Part shown: positions 25,461 through 37,098 of the stretch, in pieces | Layout: each line of letters begins with the position of its first letter | How positions within the stretch are numbered: position 1 is the stretch's first letter | From: Eopsaltria australis | Lineage: Eukaryota > Chordata > Aves > Passeriformes > Petroicidae | Assembly (NCBI GenBank): GCA_034509425.1 | Contig: JAVTVJ010000132.1 | Coordinates: forward strand, 4,609,470 to 4,673,469 | Direction of reading: 5' to 3' | Length of the DNA: 64,000 bases | Translations under genes and position numbers: made by a program | The notes under the pieces: model-generated | Database searches by the model: none | Seen by the model: the letters and a program-made list of their open reading frames with translations, nothing else | What the model was told of the DNA's origin: nothing

Positions 25461-28400
25461 ACTTTTATTTGTACAAAGGGCTCTTCAATATTTGTGATCA
25501 AATGTGTACAATAACACTTGCTAGAGTACTTTTTATCCATTCCTTGTAGAATAACACTATTACTTTCTTGGTATGACAAGAAATAAATCACTTGATGTAA
25601 CATAGCAAAAAGTGTTTTTTTTCATGGGTGCTTTCAGTGATTAATTCATGCACTCACGTCTGCTATTCCTTCTGCCTTTGCACCTGAATGAACTCCTTAC
25701 ATTACACAAAAGTTTTATCTATGCTCCCTAATGCACAACAGTGCATTTCTCACATTTTTATTATATTAGCTATCAACATCAGATTTATCTCTGGATGATG
25801 CTTTACTGTCTTCTCTAAATACATTGTAGGTTATCCTTGTATTTCATAAGTACATTTTCCTTTTTCTGCAAAGACAGATAACGATAAAATGAAGTATGCT
25901 AAGTCCTAAATATAGTTCTTTAATACTTTAACTGACTACTGTTTCATTTCAGTTCTTATAAATAGTTATCCTGTATTCTACACTTCACTCACTTTACATT
26001 TATTTTGCAGAAGTTCCTTTGACCTCTTCATTCAATTTCTGTTTCTTGCACTTTTATATTTAACTGATGTTTTTCAGGTCCCATATGATGTTTTATGAAA
26101 ATCAAAACATGCAAGAGCTACCTTTTTGAAATCTAAATTTGTACAATGATCAATTATATACTCAGAGAAAGACATACACCACCTCAACATTATCTTCTGG
26201 CAATGAATATAGCCTCACATGCAAAAAATATGCCCTGTTTAAGATAGGTTTTCATGAGGGAAAGCTTTATCCAGACATCACAAGCTAAATTAATTTATTA
26301 AAGCATTTGCAAATTCTCCTTGAAATGAATTATAAAGGACCTGCAGGATAAAAAAGATCTGCAGAAAACCAGATCTATCACAGCAGAAATTAAGGAGTTA
26401 AGAGATGCCACATTCCTTCTGAGAGCAACTGTGTAATACTTACTGTTTGCACTCAGTGTCTGCTTAACACTTAACTCATCATTCATCTCCCTGAGTCACT
26501 TTTTTTCGGCTATTTACTTTGATATGGCAATAATGGAGCCCTTTGTGGTACTGAGGTGCACTCACCCATACATACCAAATTAACAGAGGATCTTTCTTCT
26601 TGCCAGTTAAGCTCAAGTAACCCACTTAGAGTCTTGGAATGAGTGTCCTTCCTGACCAGGCCAGGTTGCTTCTTATGAAATGATTTAACCAGACTGGACA
26701 CTAGACTAAGATGGCAGAGTCTTATTTACTGTCCAGCTGATAGACTAAGCTTATGATACTGAGAAAAAAAAGCAGTACTAATTGGTGACTCATAGCCCAT
26801 TGGACCTGTAATAATATACTACATGTTGAAGCCTTTTCTTCTTTTCTGAAAGGGCAATTTAGCCCAAATTTTCTCTAATACTATCAAAATAAGGTGCTTC
26901 AAACAATAAATTTATGAACAGAATGTTTTATTGCAACAAATTGGACTGTTTCTGTATGCTTTATTTCTTCATTCATTTTGAGGATAAAGAAAGAAAATAA
27001 ACAGAAAGAAAAATTTTAACAGAGATATTCTGACTGTTCAAATTAAGAATACATAAACAAAATAAATCTTAATGTTTTAAACTCTAAGTACTTTTTCCCA
27101 AGCATGTGTTTTGGCAACTGTTTAAAATACTATTTATGAAACCTAACGATATTTAACATGTTATTTTAACCCACTTATCTACATTTTTTTCAAAGATAGC
27201 TTAGAAGTAAAAACAACAGGATACACTCTGCTGAACTGCGGATATTTTACACAGAATCAATTAATGAACTAGGATTTAATGTGTGTTTCCATATGTAACT
27301 GATAGTATATTTTGAAAGTTAACCAAGGAAATCATACTCTCTTTAACCCAAGTATTTTTGGAAAGATAATTAAAACCCATTCAGTCAGTTGAAAAGGAAG
27401 TTGGTATAGTCTAAGTCGCGTGGTACTGTATGGCACTACAGAACGGAAGACGGTGTTGATGTCAGTGTTTGTACATTGTACTTTTCTGAATCAACACCAG
27501 CTTATATTGGGAACTGTGTTTGTCTTGCAGTCTGTAACATGATAATTATATGAAAGACTGAATTACCAACCATGAACAAGACAAGACATAACACAGACCC
27601 GACTCTACAATTCCATCCACAGTCAGTAATGATTATACCACAGGTTGGCATTCACTATCAAAACAAAAATATCTGAAGTTTTCTATTTAGCAGTCCATAG
27701 GGAATCAAAGAGGATGTTTTCACCAAACCCATTGTAATTTTTTTAATTTGTGATTGTATGCACTTAAACAATGTTAGTGAAAAATTATCTCCCACATCTA
27801 CTGAGTTTCCTACTCCATTTACAGAAAGCAGTGGTAGCAATCATCCTAATATTTCAGACATTCAGTATGGATGCCTGTCCATATGGGACCTGTCTCTCTT
27901 CACTGATGACAGATGAAGCCAAATGGACTTCTTAGTCTAATATTCTCAAATTGGTGAGGTGAAATTCGCATTTCAAGGCTGAGTCTGCCATTTCACTATT
28001 CTCTGAAATTGAACTATTGTCCTCCAAAGTGACATAAATTATTTTAGACATAACAATATGAAAATGAGATTTTAGTCTGTGTTTGAGCATAGAAGTAGAT
28101 GTGTGACACAGTACAGACATCAGGTTGCATAAGGAAAAGTTAAAGTTCGTAATATGAAGATATGTGAAATTGAAAAAACTACATAAATAAAGTGGATGAA
28201 CCAATTAAAGAATAAACCTAACAGTATTAAGTAGTTTCTTAATAATCATGTACTTAAACCCTACCAAGATCCACAATCTTGTCTTTCAACTACCTATATA
28301 TACAAAAGGTTAATTTAAGGATTACCTGAGCTGGGAACTGGACTCTGTTCAAACAAAATTGCACATAAAGCTGTTGGTGCCCTTCAGAGACAAATGAAGA

Positions 28401-28746
28401 AAGGAACCTGATCTAATTGTTTCCTTTGCCCACAGAGTTTCTTCCTAGTTAATACGATCAGCCCCAGAAACAGGAGATGTAGTGTCTTCTGCATTTATCC
28501 CTGCTTGGACATGCACAGGGAGAAAATTCTGATTTCTGCCACATGCTGTGTGGCTCCCCAGAGAAGAAGCAGCGAACAGAGCTTGCTGTAGGCAGTGTTT
28601 AGCAGCAGCACAGAAGCTATAACTTCAAGTTTCATTGAGCTAGGCTATTCTGCTTACAGAATAGATTTGCCTTTGCCCCAAGGAAAGGTCAGCTCTGTAT
28701 AAGCCACACTCTGCTGTTACTGCTTCAGGCAATATGCGCAGAAAAT
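25461..28746. other. Non-coding AT-rich DNA, no gene seen
   Basis: No recognised transposon or exon. A small CpG-containing patch at about 27410-27640 stands out from CpG-poor surroundings and contains a 9-bp stem (27452-27460 with 27490-27498). Confidence 0.55.
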
Positions 28747-28800
28747 CTATTCCAGAACTTCACCATCCTCACTTGCAGAATTTTTCTTACACCAGGGTTC
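28747..28800 (-). mobile_element. Possible very old CR1 scrap
   Basis: The plus strand CTATTCCAGAACTTCACCAT followed by CCTCAC and AGAATTTTTCTTACA resembles the reverse complement of the CR1 ORF2 end (the HWNRLP / FFT.R region). Only about 50 bp align by eye, so confidence is low. Confidence 0.3.
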
Positions 28801-30838
28801 ATCTTGCAATTCAGATGTTCATTTAAGTATACACAAAGGAGACATCTGCATTTGAGCAGCTGTTATACTCTGTGAAAATCTAGTCAGTAGAGTCAGTGGA
28901 GTACAGGGACTTAGTCAGCTGAGCACATGTAAGTGTCAAGTTTTGGCTAAGATGAACACCTCTCTGAGTTCCACTGAATGTGACAGTAGTATAAATACCC
29001 AGCTGAGGTGTGGATGCCTGGTTTTCATCACTGAAATGTAAGTATGTGAAGCAGAAGTTGATTCTTGCCCTTTCACATCTTATATAAGTCCACATTTCTG
29101 AAAATTTCTGAACCACATGTTCTATCTAAAGTAACCACTGGGAATAATTTCTTTCCAATATTTCTCACATTATTTTTAGACAGTTGTAATTTTTAGTTTA
29201 CTTTTTTTCCTAACTTAAATAACCTCAGATTGCTTATCATCTCCACATATTTTCTAGAGTTCTGATTCTTCCCATTGCTCCTTCTGGAGTGTATCCAACA
29301 TCTTTCCACCTTTCATGAAGTGCATTGACTAAACCAGATAAAGAACTTCATCTGAGGCTAGACTGGAGAAAGAGTTTTAAGTGGATGTCAGTCCTTTTTA
29401 TTCAACCTAGTACGACAAATGAAATGCTTGGAAATTAGTTCCATGAATACTTTATTCCCCATGAAGAAAAATTGCTTCAGTTGAAGTGTCTTACTTGCTG
29501 ACATGCATTTCAGTAAATTGTATAATCTCATTTAATTACTTTCCTTTGAGAGTGGTGATTCAAATTGTAAGTCTTTCAGTGTGCCCAGAAATTTGAGCTA
29601 GATCTCCAATGGTATTGAACAATTGGATAGGAGAAGAACAAGCTTCTTTTCTGGTCATGTTGAAATAGGAAGGGTAGGCTCTTGCTCTTCCAATTTGAGA
29701 TAAATACCTTGACCGGAAGGAAAACTTGCCGTTCAGTTAAATAAGACACTTACTCTGAAGAGATATGTGAAAGTGAACACATGCTCCCAACAATTCCTAA
29801 CATCATTCCTAACATCTTAGGCACCTCCCTGTACAGTCGGGGTGATGTGAACTTCACCGTTATTTAAAAAAAAAAGAACTAAAATGAGAAATATCAGTAC
29901 ACCTGAAACTAAATTGTGTGTCTGGGTCTTGTATCTCTTACCAAATCAAATATTTTCCTTTAATTTTATACACTTTTTAGGGATTTTAATAATCAAGGAA
30001 AAAGTCACTTAAGAAAAGGTTGACCTGCTGTCCTGCTGGCAGTCTTCTGTCTGAGAATTAAGACTGCTACCAAATCTGTTTTCAGCGGCTGCCATGCCAT
30101 GTCTTAGGTGTAAAGATCACATTCTTCTCAGGGCATCTCTAGTCAAATCCTTCAGGCTGTAGCACCGACTTGTATCTAACTAGAAATATCCATTGGGTAT
30201 CCATTTTGGTTCTGTTTGGTGCCCCATGATGCCTTTGCAATTATAGAAATATGAAAGGAATAAAGAGGCAAAACCAGAGGCTATATGCAAATTTAACATT
30301 AGAATGAGAAATACACAGTAAACAAAATCCAGGCTGAATGTGTTGCTCTGTCTATACATCAGCTTTCTTATGTCAAATATAGTAAGTGGTTTTCTCTTGA
30401 ATGACATTGTATCTCCTGTGAAATATTCAGACATAAGGTTTACTTTGAAAAGTGAATACCTTTATCCTAGAGGGAATTCCATAAAACCTTTGAAAGTCTT
30501 TCATGGTTATAATGGAATTGAGAATGTATTTAGTGTAACCAATGACAAGCAATTTAGCAATTAAAATATAGCTTCAACAAATGGAATGATACATTGCAAA
30601 CAAGATTAAAAAGCCTGAGCCATTTTTCATATGCAGAAACATGTGAAAAATAATTTCTAATCTACAAAATGCTTGAAGGATGCATTTATAGAAAAATGGG
30701 GAATGATGGGTGTATATTTGTAAATATGTATCTAATCTCTTACAGCCCAGACTCCACAGTCTTCCTGTAAAAAAAAACCCATTCTTTTGATCCTGAATAT
30801 GAAAATGTTTTCTTCATGTTCATTATTGGAAGAATATG
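28801..30838. other. Non-coding AT-rich DNA, no gene seen
   Basis: No recognised repeat or exon. Confidence 0.6.
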
Positions 30839-30892
30839 TGCATACATAATTGTCCATATAATATATGCATACATAATTGTCCATATATACAT
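30839..30892 (+). repeat. Two-copy 27-bp tandem duplication
   Basis: The unit starting TGCATACATAATTGTCCATA occurs at 30839 and again at 30866, with the first 22 bases identical. It is AT-rich and produces the repeated peptide patterns in short open frames on both strands here, which are therefore not genes. Confidence 0.85.
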
Positions 30893-31339
30893 AAGAGAAA
30901 TAAAGAAAGCAATTTACACCCATTTTCAGTACTGTGGTCAACATGCATATGGTTTCTATGGTTTGTGGTTTCACTCTTTTTGGTTTGAATACAGTATTCA
31001 TTAGCATGCAAATAATCAGGACAAAACTTCCGTTTTTCTTGAGACTTGCCTGAGGGAGTAGAAACTTTAAGTGTTAAAGGGGTTGTACTTAATTCTTTTT
31101 AAGAAAATGATGGCAGAAGAGGTGGATGGTGAAAGTGGGTAGTGCTGACCCATGGTACAAATATCAAAAGACCTCACAATTCCATCCATGTTGTTTCTGT
31201 GGGAATTGCAGTTGTAAGAAATAAAACAAGTGGCACCTAAAAGGAAGAAAATAAGGAAGATGGGTGGAATTTCTAAAGGTTCATCTGGTACTATTGTTTG
31301 CAATACTTAAGCTACTGAACAACCACTGTGTTATTATTT
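30893..31339. other. Non-coding AT-rich DNA, no gene seen
   Basis: No recognised element. Confidence 0.55.
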
Positions 31340-31440
31340 TCTCCATCCCATTAGTGGCTCAGAGTAACCTGGTCTAGTGGAAGATTCCCTGTAGTTCCTT
31401 CTTGAACTGTAACCACTCCATGATTTTTATGATTCTACTG
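31340..31440 (+). mobile_element. CR1 LINE 3'-end scrap
   Basis: Seen: AACCTGGTCTAGTGGAAGAT at about 31366-31385 is the well-conserved CR1 segment at the end of ORF2 (SNLV, stop). The 3' tail ends as ATGATTTTTATGATTCTACT, a decayed form of the CR1 terminal repeats. The piece between, which normally carries the GGAACTAGATGATCTT block, is strongly diverged or partly deleted. Same orientation as the copies at 2.9, 23.8, 36.6 and 40.4 kb. Confidence 0.72.
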
Positions 31441-33477
31441 TTTTATCACCATGCCTAGAGATCTTCCCCACTGAGGAAAATGTAATAAGAAAAATTAATA
31501 ACATGTTGGTGATAGCTTGTCAGCATAAAAACTAGATTCCTGTCAAATATTTATGTTGCATGTACATTGGCATTAAATGTCACTTAAATAGAAAATAAAA
31601 ACATTCCTTTCTGTTTCAATAGGTTAGAGTATTGAAGTTAGCTTGTTCTTAGGATATATTTCTTGTATCAGAACTTTGAATAGTCCTTTCCTGTGGTCTG
31701 CTTTAATTATTTCAAACCATTAAAAACTGTGCTTGCTCATTTCAAGTTTTTCAAGGGGAAAAAAATCAATGGCTGCCTTGAAATGAATTTAAATTCAGTA
31801 TTTTTGATGAAATTCATAAATCAGATATGAGTCTGCATAAAGGTTGTTAATTAAAAGGGTTGATAGTTGATCTTAGTTGATGGTATCTCTGTCGTCACAG
31901 AGTCATACATCACTTCTAGGAAAGGGAAAGTATCTGAAAACAGAAGTGAGTGCTAAAGGACTCAAGATTGTCATATAAATAAGGACAGGTAATTTAAAAA
32001 TTATTTATTTCTGACTTTTCTGATTCTAGGAACCAGTAGCAGAACTCCCTGTTTACTATCATGGGTTTACAAAAAATAAATAGCTGTTTCTCTACCACAC
32101 TTCCATCATTTACATTTTTTCCTATAATGACAACCTCTTCTGTTTGCAGGTATCTCTGGGTATAACTAGACTTCATAGCACATCAGATTGTCACTTGGAT
32201 TCTGATTCCTGGTTCTCCAGATGTGGGACTGGGCCTCACCATGATTTCTTTCCAATATTTAGTTTCTATGGAAATCAGTACACAGAGCAATGAGGGGTGT
32301 GTGAGTGGGGTTGTGTGTTTTAGATTTTGTCCTGTTACAGTTTGGGAGGAAGCCAACACTGACACTGGAATTCAGAAGCAAAGTGTCATCATTTTAGTAG
32401 TTTAAATGTATCTCTTTCCACATGTTCAAGTCCCGTAACTTTTGTCTCTTTTTGTTTTATGATTAAAACCCACCCTCAGCAGTATTAAATTAGTTTTTAA
32501 ACTTTTGCACCCTCACCTGGAAATGTTTTATTATTTGTACAAGGCAAAAGATTTCCCGCCCTTATGACTGAAGACCTTTTCTTAGTTATTAAACAGCATC
32601 TGTTTTAGCAGCATTGCTGTAGTTCCAGCATAAATTTACATTCTTCACTATCACTGGGCAACATTTTGAATATTTATTGAATCATTGGCAAAATGGAACT
32701 AAACATGCTTAAAAAAAGATCATAAAATCAACCAGGAACCAAGATTTTGAATAATGAAATGGGGTGCATTCAATGAATTAGAAAATTAAAAGGATCTTAT
32801 GCTCCAAAAGCCACCAGAAGCTTATTATGGCTCTAATCCAACAAATATTTGTGCACATATCTAACTTTTCTCATGTGAATAAGATTAATAACATATCTAA
32901 TTAGGATTTGTAATTCAGGAATCTCTGGGAAAGAGCTCTTAAGAGACAAGGCAGACAAAGATGACAGTAATGTTTTCTGGGACATCACAATCTTTTTTTC
33001 CTTTATACTTATACTCACCTAACCAGACACACTGTGAAGATTATATTTTGCTTAAAAGATTGTCTTGGCTCAATAATACAAATTCTTTCTTCCTTATAAT
33101 TTCCATTTATAGATCTCAGTTTTCTGTTTTTGTCACAGAGAGCACTTATTCTAAGATCTGTGCAAAATACTTGCATAATTTAATTATATGTTTCTTTTTC
33201 ATTATGTTTGATAAATCTCATAAAATTAAGTTTTGTATTCTTATTTAAAGTATTGCAGAGGGAAACATACTAGAAAATATGGTGTTACAGTTCAAAGATT
33301 ATGTTTATGTTTTATAATTCTTAATTCAAACTAAACCCCAATACCCTCTTGGAATATGTACTTCTGGAAACAGAAAGTATTAAGCAAGACTTTCCAGACT
33401 AAACTCAATTTTTATGCTATATAAAAGAGTCAGCCTACATAACTGAATGGTCCATTAAGTTTTAAGAATTTACATTT
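31441..33477. other. Non-coding AT-rich DNA, no gene seen
   Basis: No recognised element. The open frame 32961-33248 has no known domain. Confidence 0.6.
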
Positions 33478-33504
33478 ACTTATTTATTTATTTATTTATT
33501 TATT
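33478..33504 (+). repeat. (ATTT)n microsatellite
   Basis: About 6 to 7 perfect ATTT units. Likely length-variable between individuals. Confidence 0.95.
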
Positions 33505-36500
33505 CACAAATATCTGTATTTTTGTTCTAGTTGGTCAAGGCTGATAAGCAACTTGTGTTCCTATCTTGATAAGACATCTCAGTACAACCTGAAAAGATTT
33601 TTGACTGTTTCTGTCAAGAGCACCATAGAGTGAACAGAATGGTGTGTTTTCAACTATCTTTATATCATTCAAGTAGTTGAAAATTGCGATTTGTTTCCAA
33701 GGTTTCAGCTAATGCTTTTTCAAAGACATTTCAGCTCACAGATCACAGCTGAAATTTTATATTAAAGGATTCTGGTAATGAAGCTTATCCATAATAAATA
33801 ATTGCAGCAATGGAGTTATACAAATCAATAACAAATTGTACATATGACCACTAAAATTATGTAGGAATTTCTTCTCATTGTTGATATAGATTTTTGTCAT
33901 GTACACAGGAAGACTCCTTCCCAGGAAAATTTAGCATGTTTTGCATGAAATATAGGGCCATGAATAATCAGAATGCAATCTCCAAAAAAGCCCAACATCA
34001 CAAAACAAACAAACAAAGTAACGTTTCTAAAATCAGCCTCTTAAGATGGCAATCCAACATGGCAGCCAGGTAACAGAAACCAGAGGCTGGGGCAGCTGCA
34101 TGTTTGACTGCTCTATGCACGTGCCATTTTTGCTTGCTTTGTGTGGACAGCTCCATCATCTTTAGACTTTTCCTGACACATCATCTGGTGAAAATCTAAC
34201 CAAAGAGGACTTTTGTCAAGGTATGGTTTAGCTGGTGGTTCTAGGGGTCAATTGCTGACAAAGCATCATGGAGCACAAATGGCTGAGGCTAAAGTCTTCA
34301 CTTTTGCAGTTGAGAGATTGTTTGAGAATATAACCTGATATGATTTTGGAGCAACCCTGCCTATCAGGCATTTTTATGAATGTGAAAAGTTGTATTTGTG
34401 TGGAGGAAACTGTCTGTATCCAGAAAAGATAATGGGTATGCACTGAAATGGGGGGTGGGGGTGACATAAAAACAGAAAAGGTGCATCAGTTCTGGAAGCT
34501 GATCTTCACCCCAGCTAAGAAAGGTAACTGTTACCTTATTTCTTTTGCTTAAAAATTCTCTATTTTCTGCATTTGATTCTTAGCTTGTGTGAAACTATTT
34601 AGTCCTACTGAATAAAATGGAGCTATGTCAAACTAATCCAGTTGAGAATCTGGCTGCCCTGTGCTTGTCTGTGTAAGAAAGGTGGTGTGACATGCGCTTC
34701 ACCAGAAGGGTTTAAATGTCTGGCTGCATTTGTTGGGTTCCTGTAACATTCATATGCCTTAAAATAACCTCTCTTTCTTAATGAATTATATTGCACTCTC
34801 GTTTGGGTCTTTTGAAGTTTGGTTTTGCATTAAAAAATCATACTTGAAAATAATTTTGAAACATGATTTGAAAATCTTGATTTCAGGTTCTTGATATTTA
34901 TTATAGTAGTCTGTGCCCATATAAGGTCAACCATTTATGAAGACAATGAAAAAGGGACAATAATTTTGTGTAATAATGTTGGGTTTATGTACTATTGGTG
35001 ATACATCGTATTTATTGTCAGGTCAGCTAACAGAAGACAATGTATCTAATTTAAAGAAATGTCTAGTATGAAATACCATGCTGTATTACTGAACATTATG
35101 TTCAACTGACTGATTAAGCTGCAGCTTGATAATTTGCCAGTGACACTTTAATTTCTATATCAGTGTACTTTTGAATAATTTTTAGCCTGTATAATGCATT
35201 TATTCTCTGTTTTGTAGGATCATTACTATTTTTCAGCAGATGTAATTTTAAATTATGAACAGTCACAGGAGGACCAAATCACAACACATCCTCTGTCTTT
35301 CTTCACAAATGAGAATTTCTGTAGAAATAGTCACTGTGGTGGTCAGATCTTTTATAATGATAAACAACAGCACTGGTTACCAGAAATTTGACATCAATCT
35401 TTTTTAATTCTTATAGTTTGCATTATGATGTTGTTTTGCAATGTAAATAATTTGATTTTCACTTGCATTAAGATGTGAGAGGATTTAGAGAAGCATACAG
35501 AAATGTCCTAGTATCATGCTTTATCCATTTATTACCTAAAGAACAGCCTCTTTTTAAATTTTTTTAGTAATGACATGCCAGCAGTTAATTTGTATATGTG
35601 GTGGCTTATGTAATCCTAGATAATTTATGTAAAACTAATGTGTACCGATAGGCATTTATTTTATTTTAGGGAGGAAACTAAAAGAAACAAAAGAAAGCAC
35701 CAATTCAGGAAATATTCTAATGTAGGTTTTCTGAAAGGAGTTCATTATTCTTCCTGTATGTTTGCTATAAGACATAATTTTTAATTATGCGATAGTTAGG
35801 AATTCATAAGAATTCTGCATTATGCTCAATTCTTATGAGGAAAAAAAGTAATTTATGTTATGAATCTGTTAGCAGTTTATACCTTATTATCTGATGCAAT
35901 ATAAAATAATTTTTTTCTTAGAAACATAGATGCACACACACATATATATAATTTGTACATACATGTAGAATTGTGAAATATAAAATTCACATGACAAGAA
36001 TCTGTTAGAAAAAAATGGTTGAAATTACAAAATTAAGAAAGTGGTATAAGATTCCTTTATTTGATGTGCTGTGGAGAAAAAAAAAGGAATCATAAATTTT
36101 AAGCTACTGTAATCAGTCTTCTATTAGATGGAAAATCTAAAGTTGAGCAACTCCTGTATTACCTCACCTGTGGTTTGCAAAACCATCTTCCAATACTCAT
36201 ACATATATGAGTTCAACATACTCAAAATTGTAACATTTCACTCTTTTAACTTGTTTCATAATAACTGAGAAGAAAAGTCAAGAAAATGTCTCCTGATAAT
36301 AAAAATATACCTTGGTCTCGTTTTTTTTCTGAACAAAATGCTTATATTTTCTTTGCAGAATGGCTTTCTGGTTCTATTTCCTAAATGTATCACATATTAA
36401 TATATGTGCCTAAAACATCAACCTGCAATTTTTTTCCATTTCATATGTGTCTTTTTTTTTTTTTTTGCCATCACTTCATAAAAGGAATTAATTTTCGAAC

Positions 36501-36627
36501 AGAACTGTGGAACTGTAGTATCAATCAAAAAATTTTGTCTCGTTTGCTATGAAATAATGGGTTTGTGTAAATATAACCAGTGCTAATAATGACTTGGTAA
36601 TATACCTTGCTAAGTGTTAAAGACCAA
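33505..36627. other. Non-coding AT-rich DNA, no gene seen
   Basis: No exon or family recognised. Small items: a G-rich run (GGGGGGTGGGGG) at 34450-34461, a hairpin at 35804-35838 (11-bp stem, 13-base loop), CA/TA repeats at about 35935-35950, and a 15-base T-run ending at about 36466. Confidence 0.6.
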
Positions 36628-37098
36628 ATTCTGGGGCCCTAACACCAGAAAGATGTGGATTTGTTGGAGTGAGACTAGAGGTGGCCACAGAGATTCTCAG
36701 AGGGCTGGAGCACCTCTCCTCCTATGAAGACAGGTTGAGAGAGAGGGGATTGTTCACCCTGGAGAAGAGAAGGTTCAAGGGAGACCTTACAGTACCTAAA
36801 GGGGCTACAGGAGAGTTGGAGAGGGGCTATTTACAGGGGCATGTAGAGTTAAGACAGAATGGCTTAAAACTGAAAGAGGGTGGGTTTAGATTAGATGCTA
36901 GGAAGGAATTCTTCACTATGGGGTTGGTGGGACACTGGAACAGGTTGTCCACAGAAGCTGTGGATGCCCCGTCCCTAGAAGCGTTTGAGGCCAGGTTGGG
37001 TGGGGCCTTGAGCAACCTGGTCTAGTGAAGCAGGGGGTTTTTGGAACTAAATAATCTTTCAGGTGCTTTCCAACCCAAAATATTCTATGATTCTATGA
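36628..37098 (+). mobile_element. CR1 LINE, best-preserved copy, 5'-truncated
   Basis: Seen: an open frame at 36669-37025 reads through the CR1 ORF2 C-terminus, in order LRGLEHLSSYEDRLRERGLF, LEKRRFKGDL, NGLKLKEGGFRLDARKEFF, VGHWNRLSTEAVDAPSLEAF and GALSNLV followed by TAG. The 3' UTR follows and ends in TATTCTATGATTCTATGAAA (37081-37100), the diagnostic CR1 tail. Known: this region follows the RT domain. The copy has small deletions compared with related copies, one around 36785-36795 and one of roughly 20 bp in the UTR before GGGGGTTTTTGG. It is the youngest-looking CR1 in the window but cannot be active, because endonuclease and RT are missing. Confidence 0.97.

Noticed and set aside
36669..37025. 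118-codon open frame with clear protein similarity
   Set aside because: This is the C-terminal remnant of CR1 ORF2, not a host gene. It is annotated as part of the mobile element.
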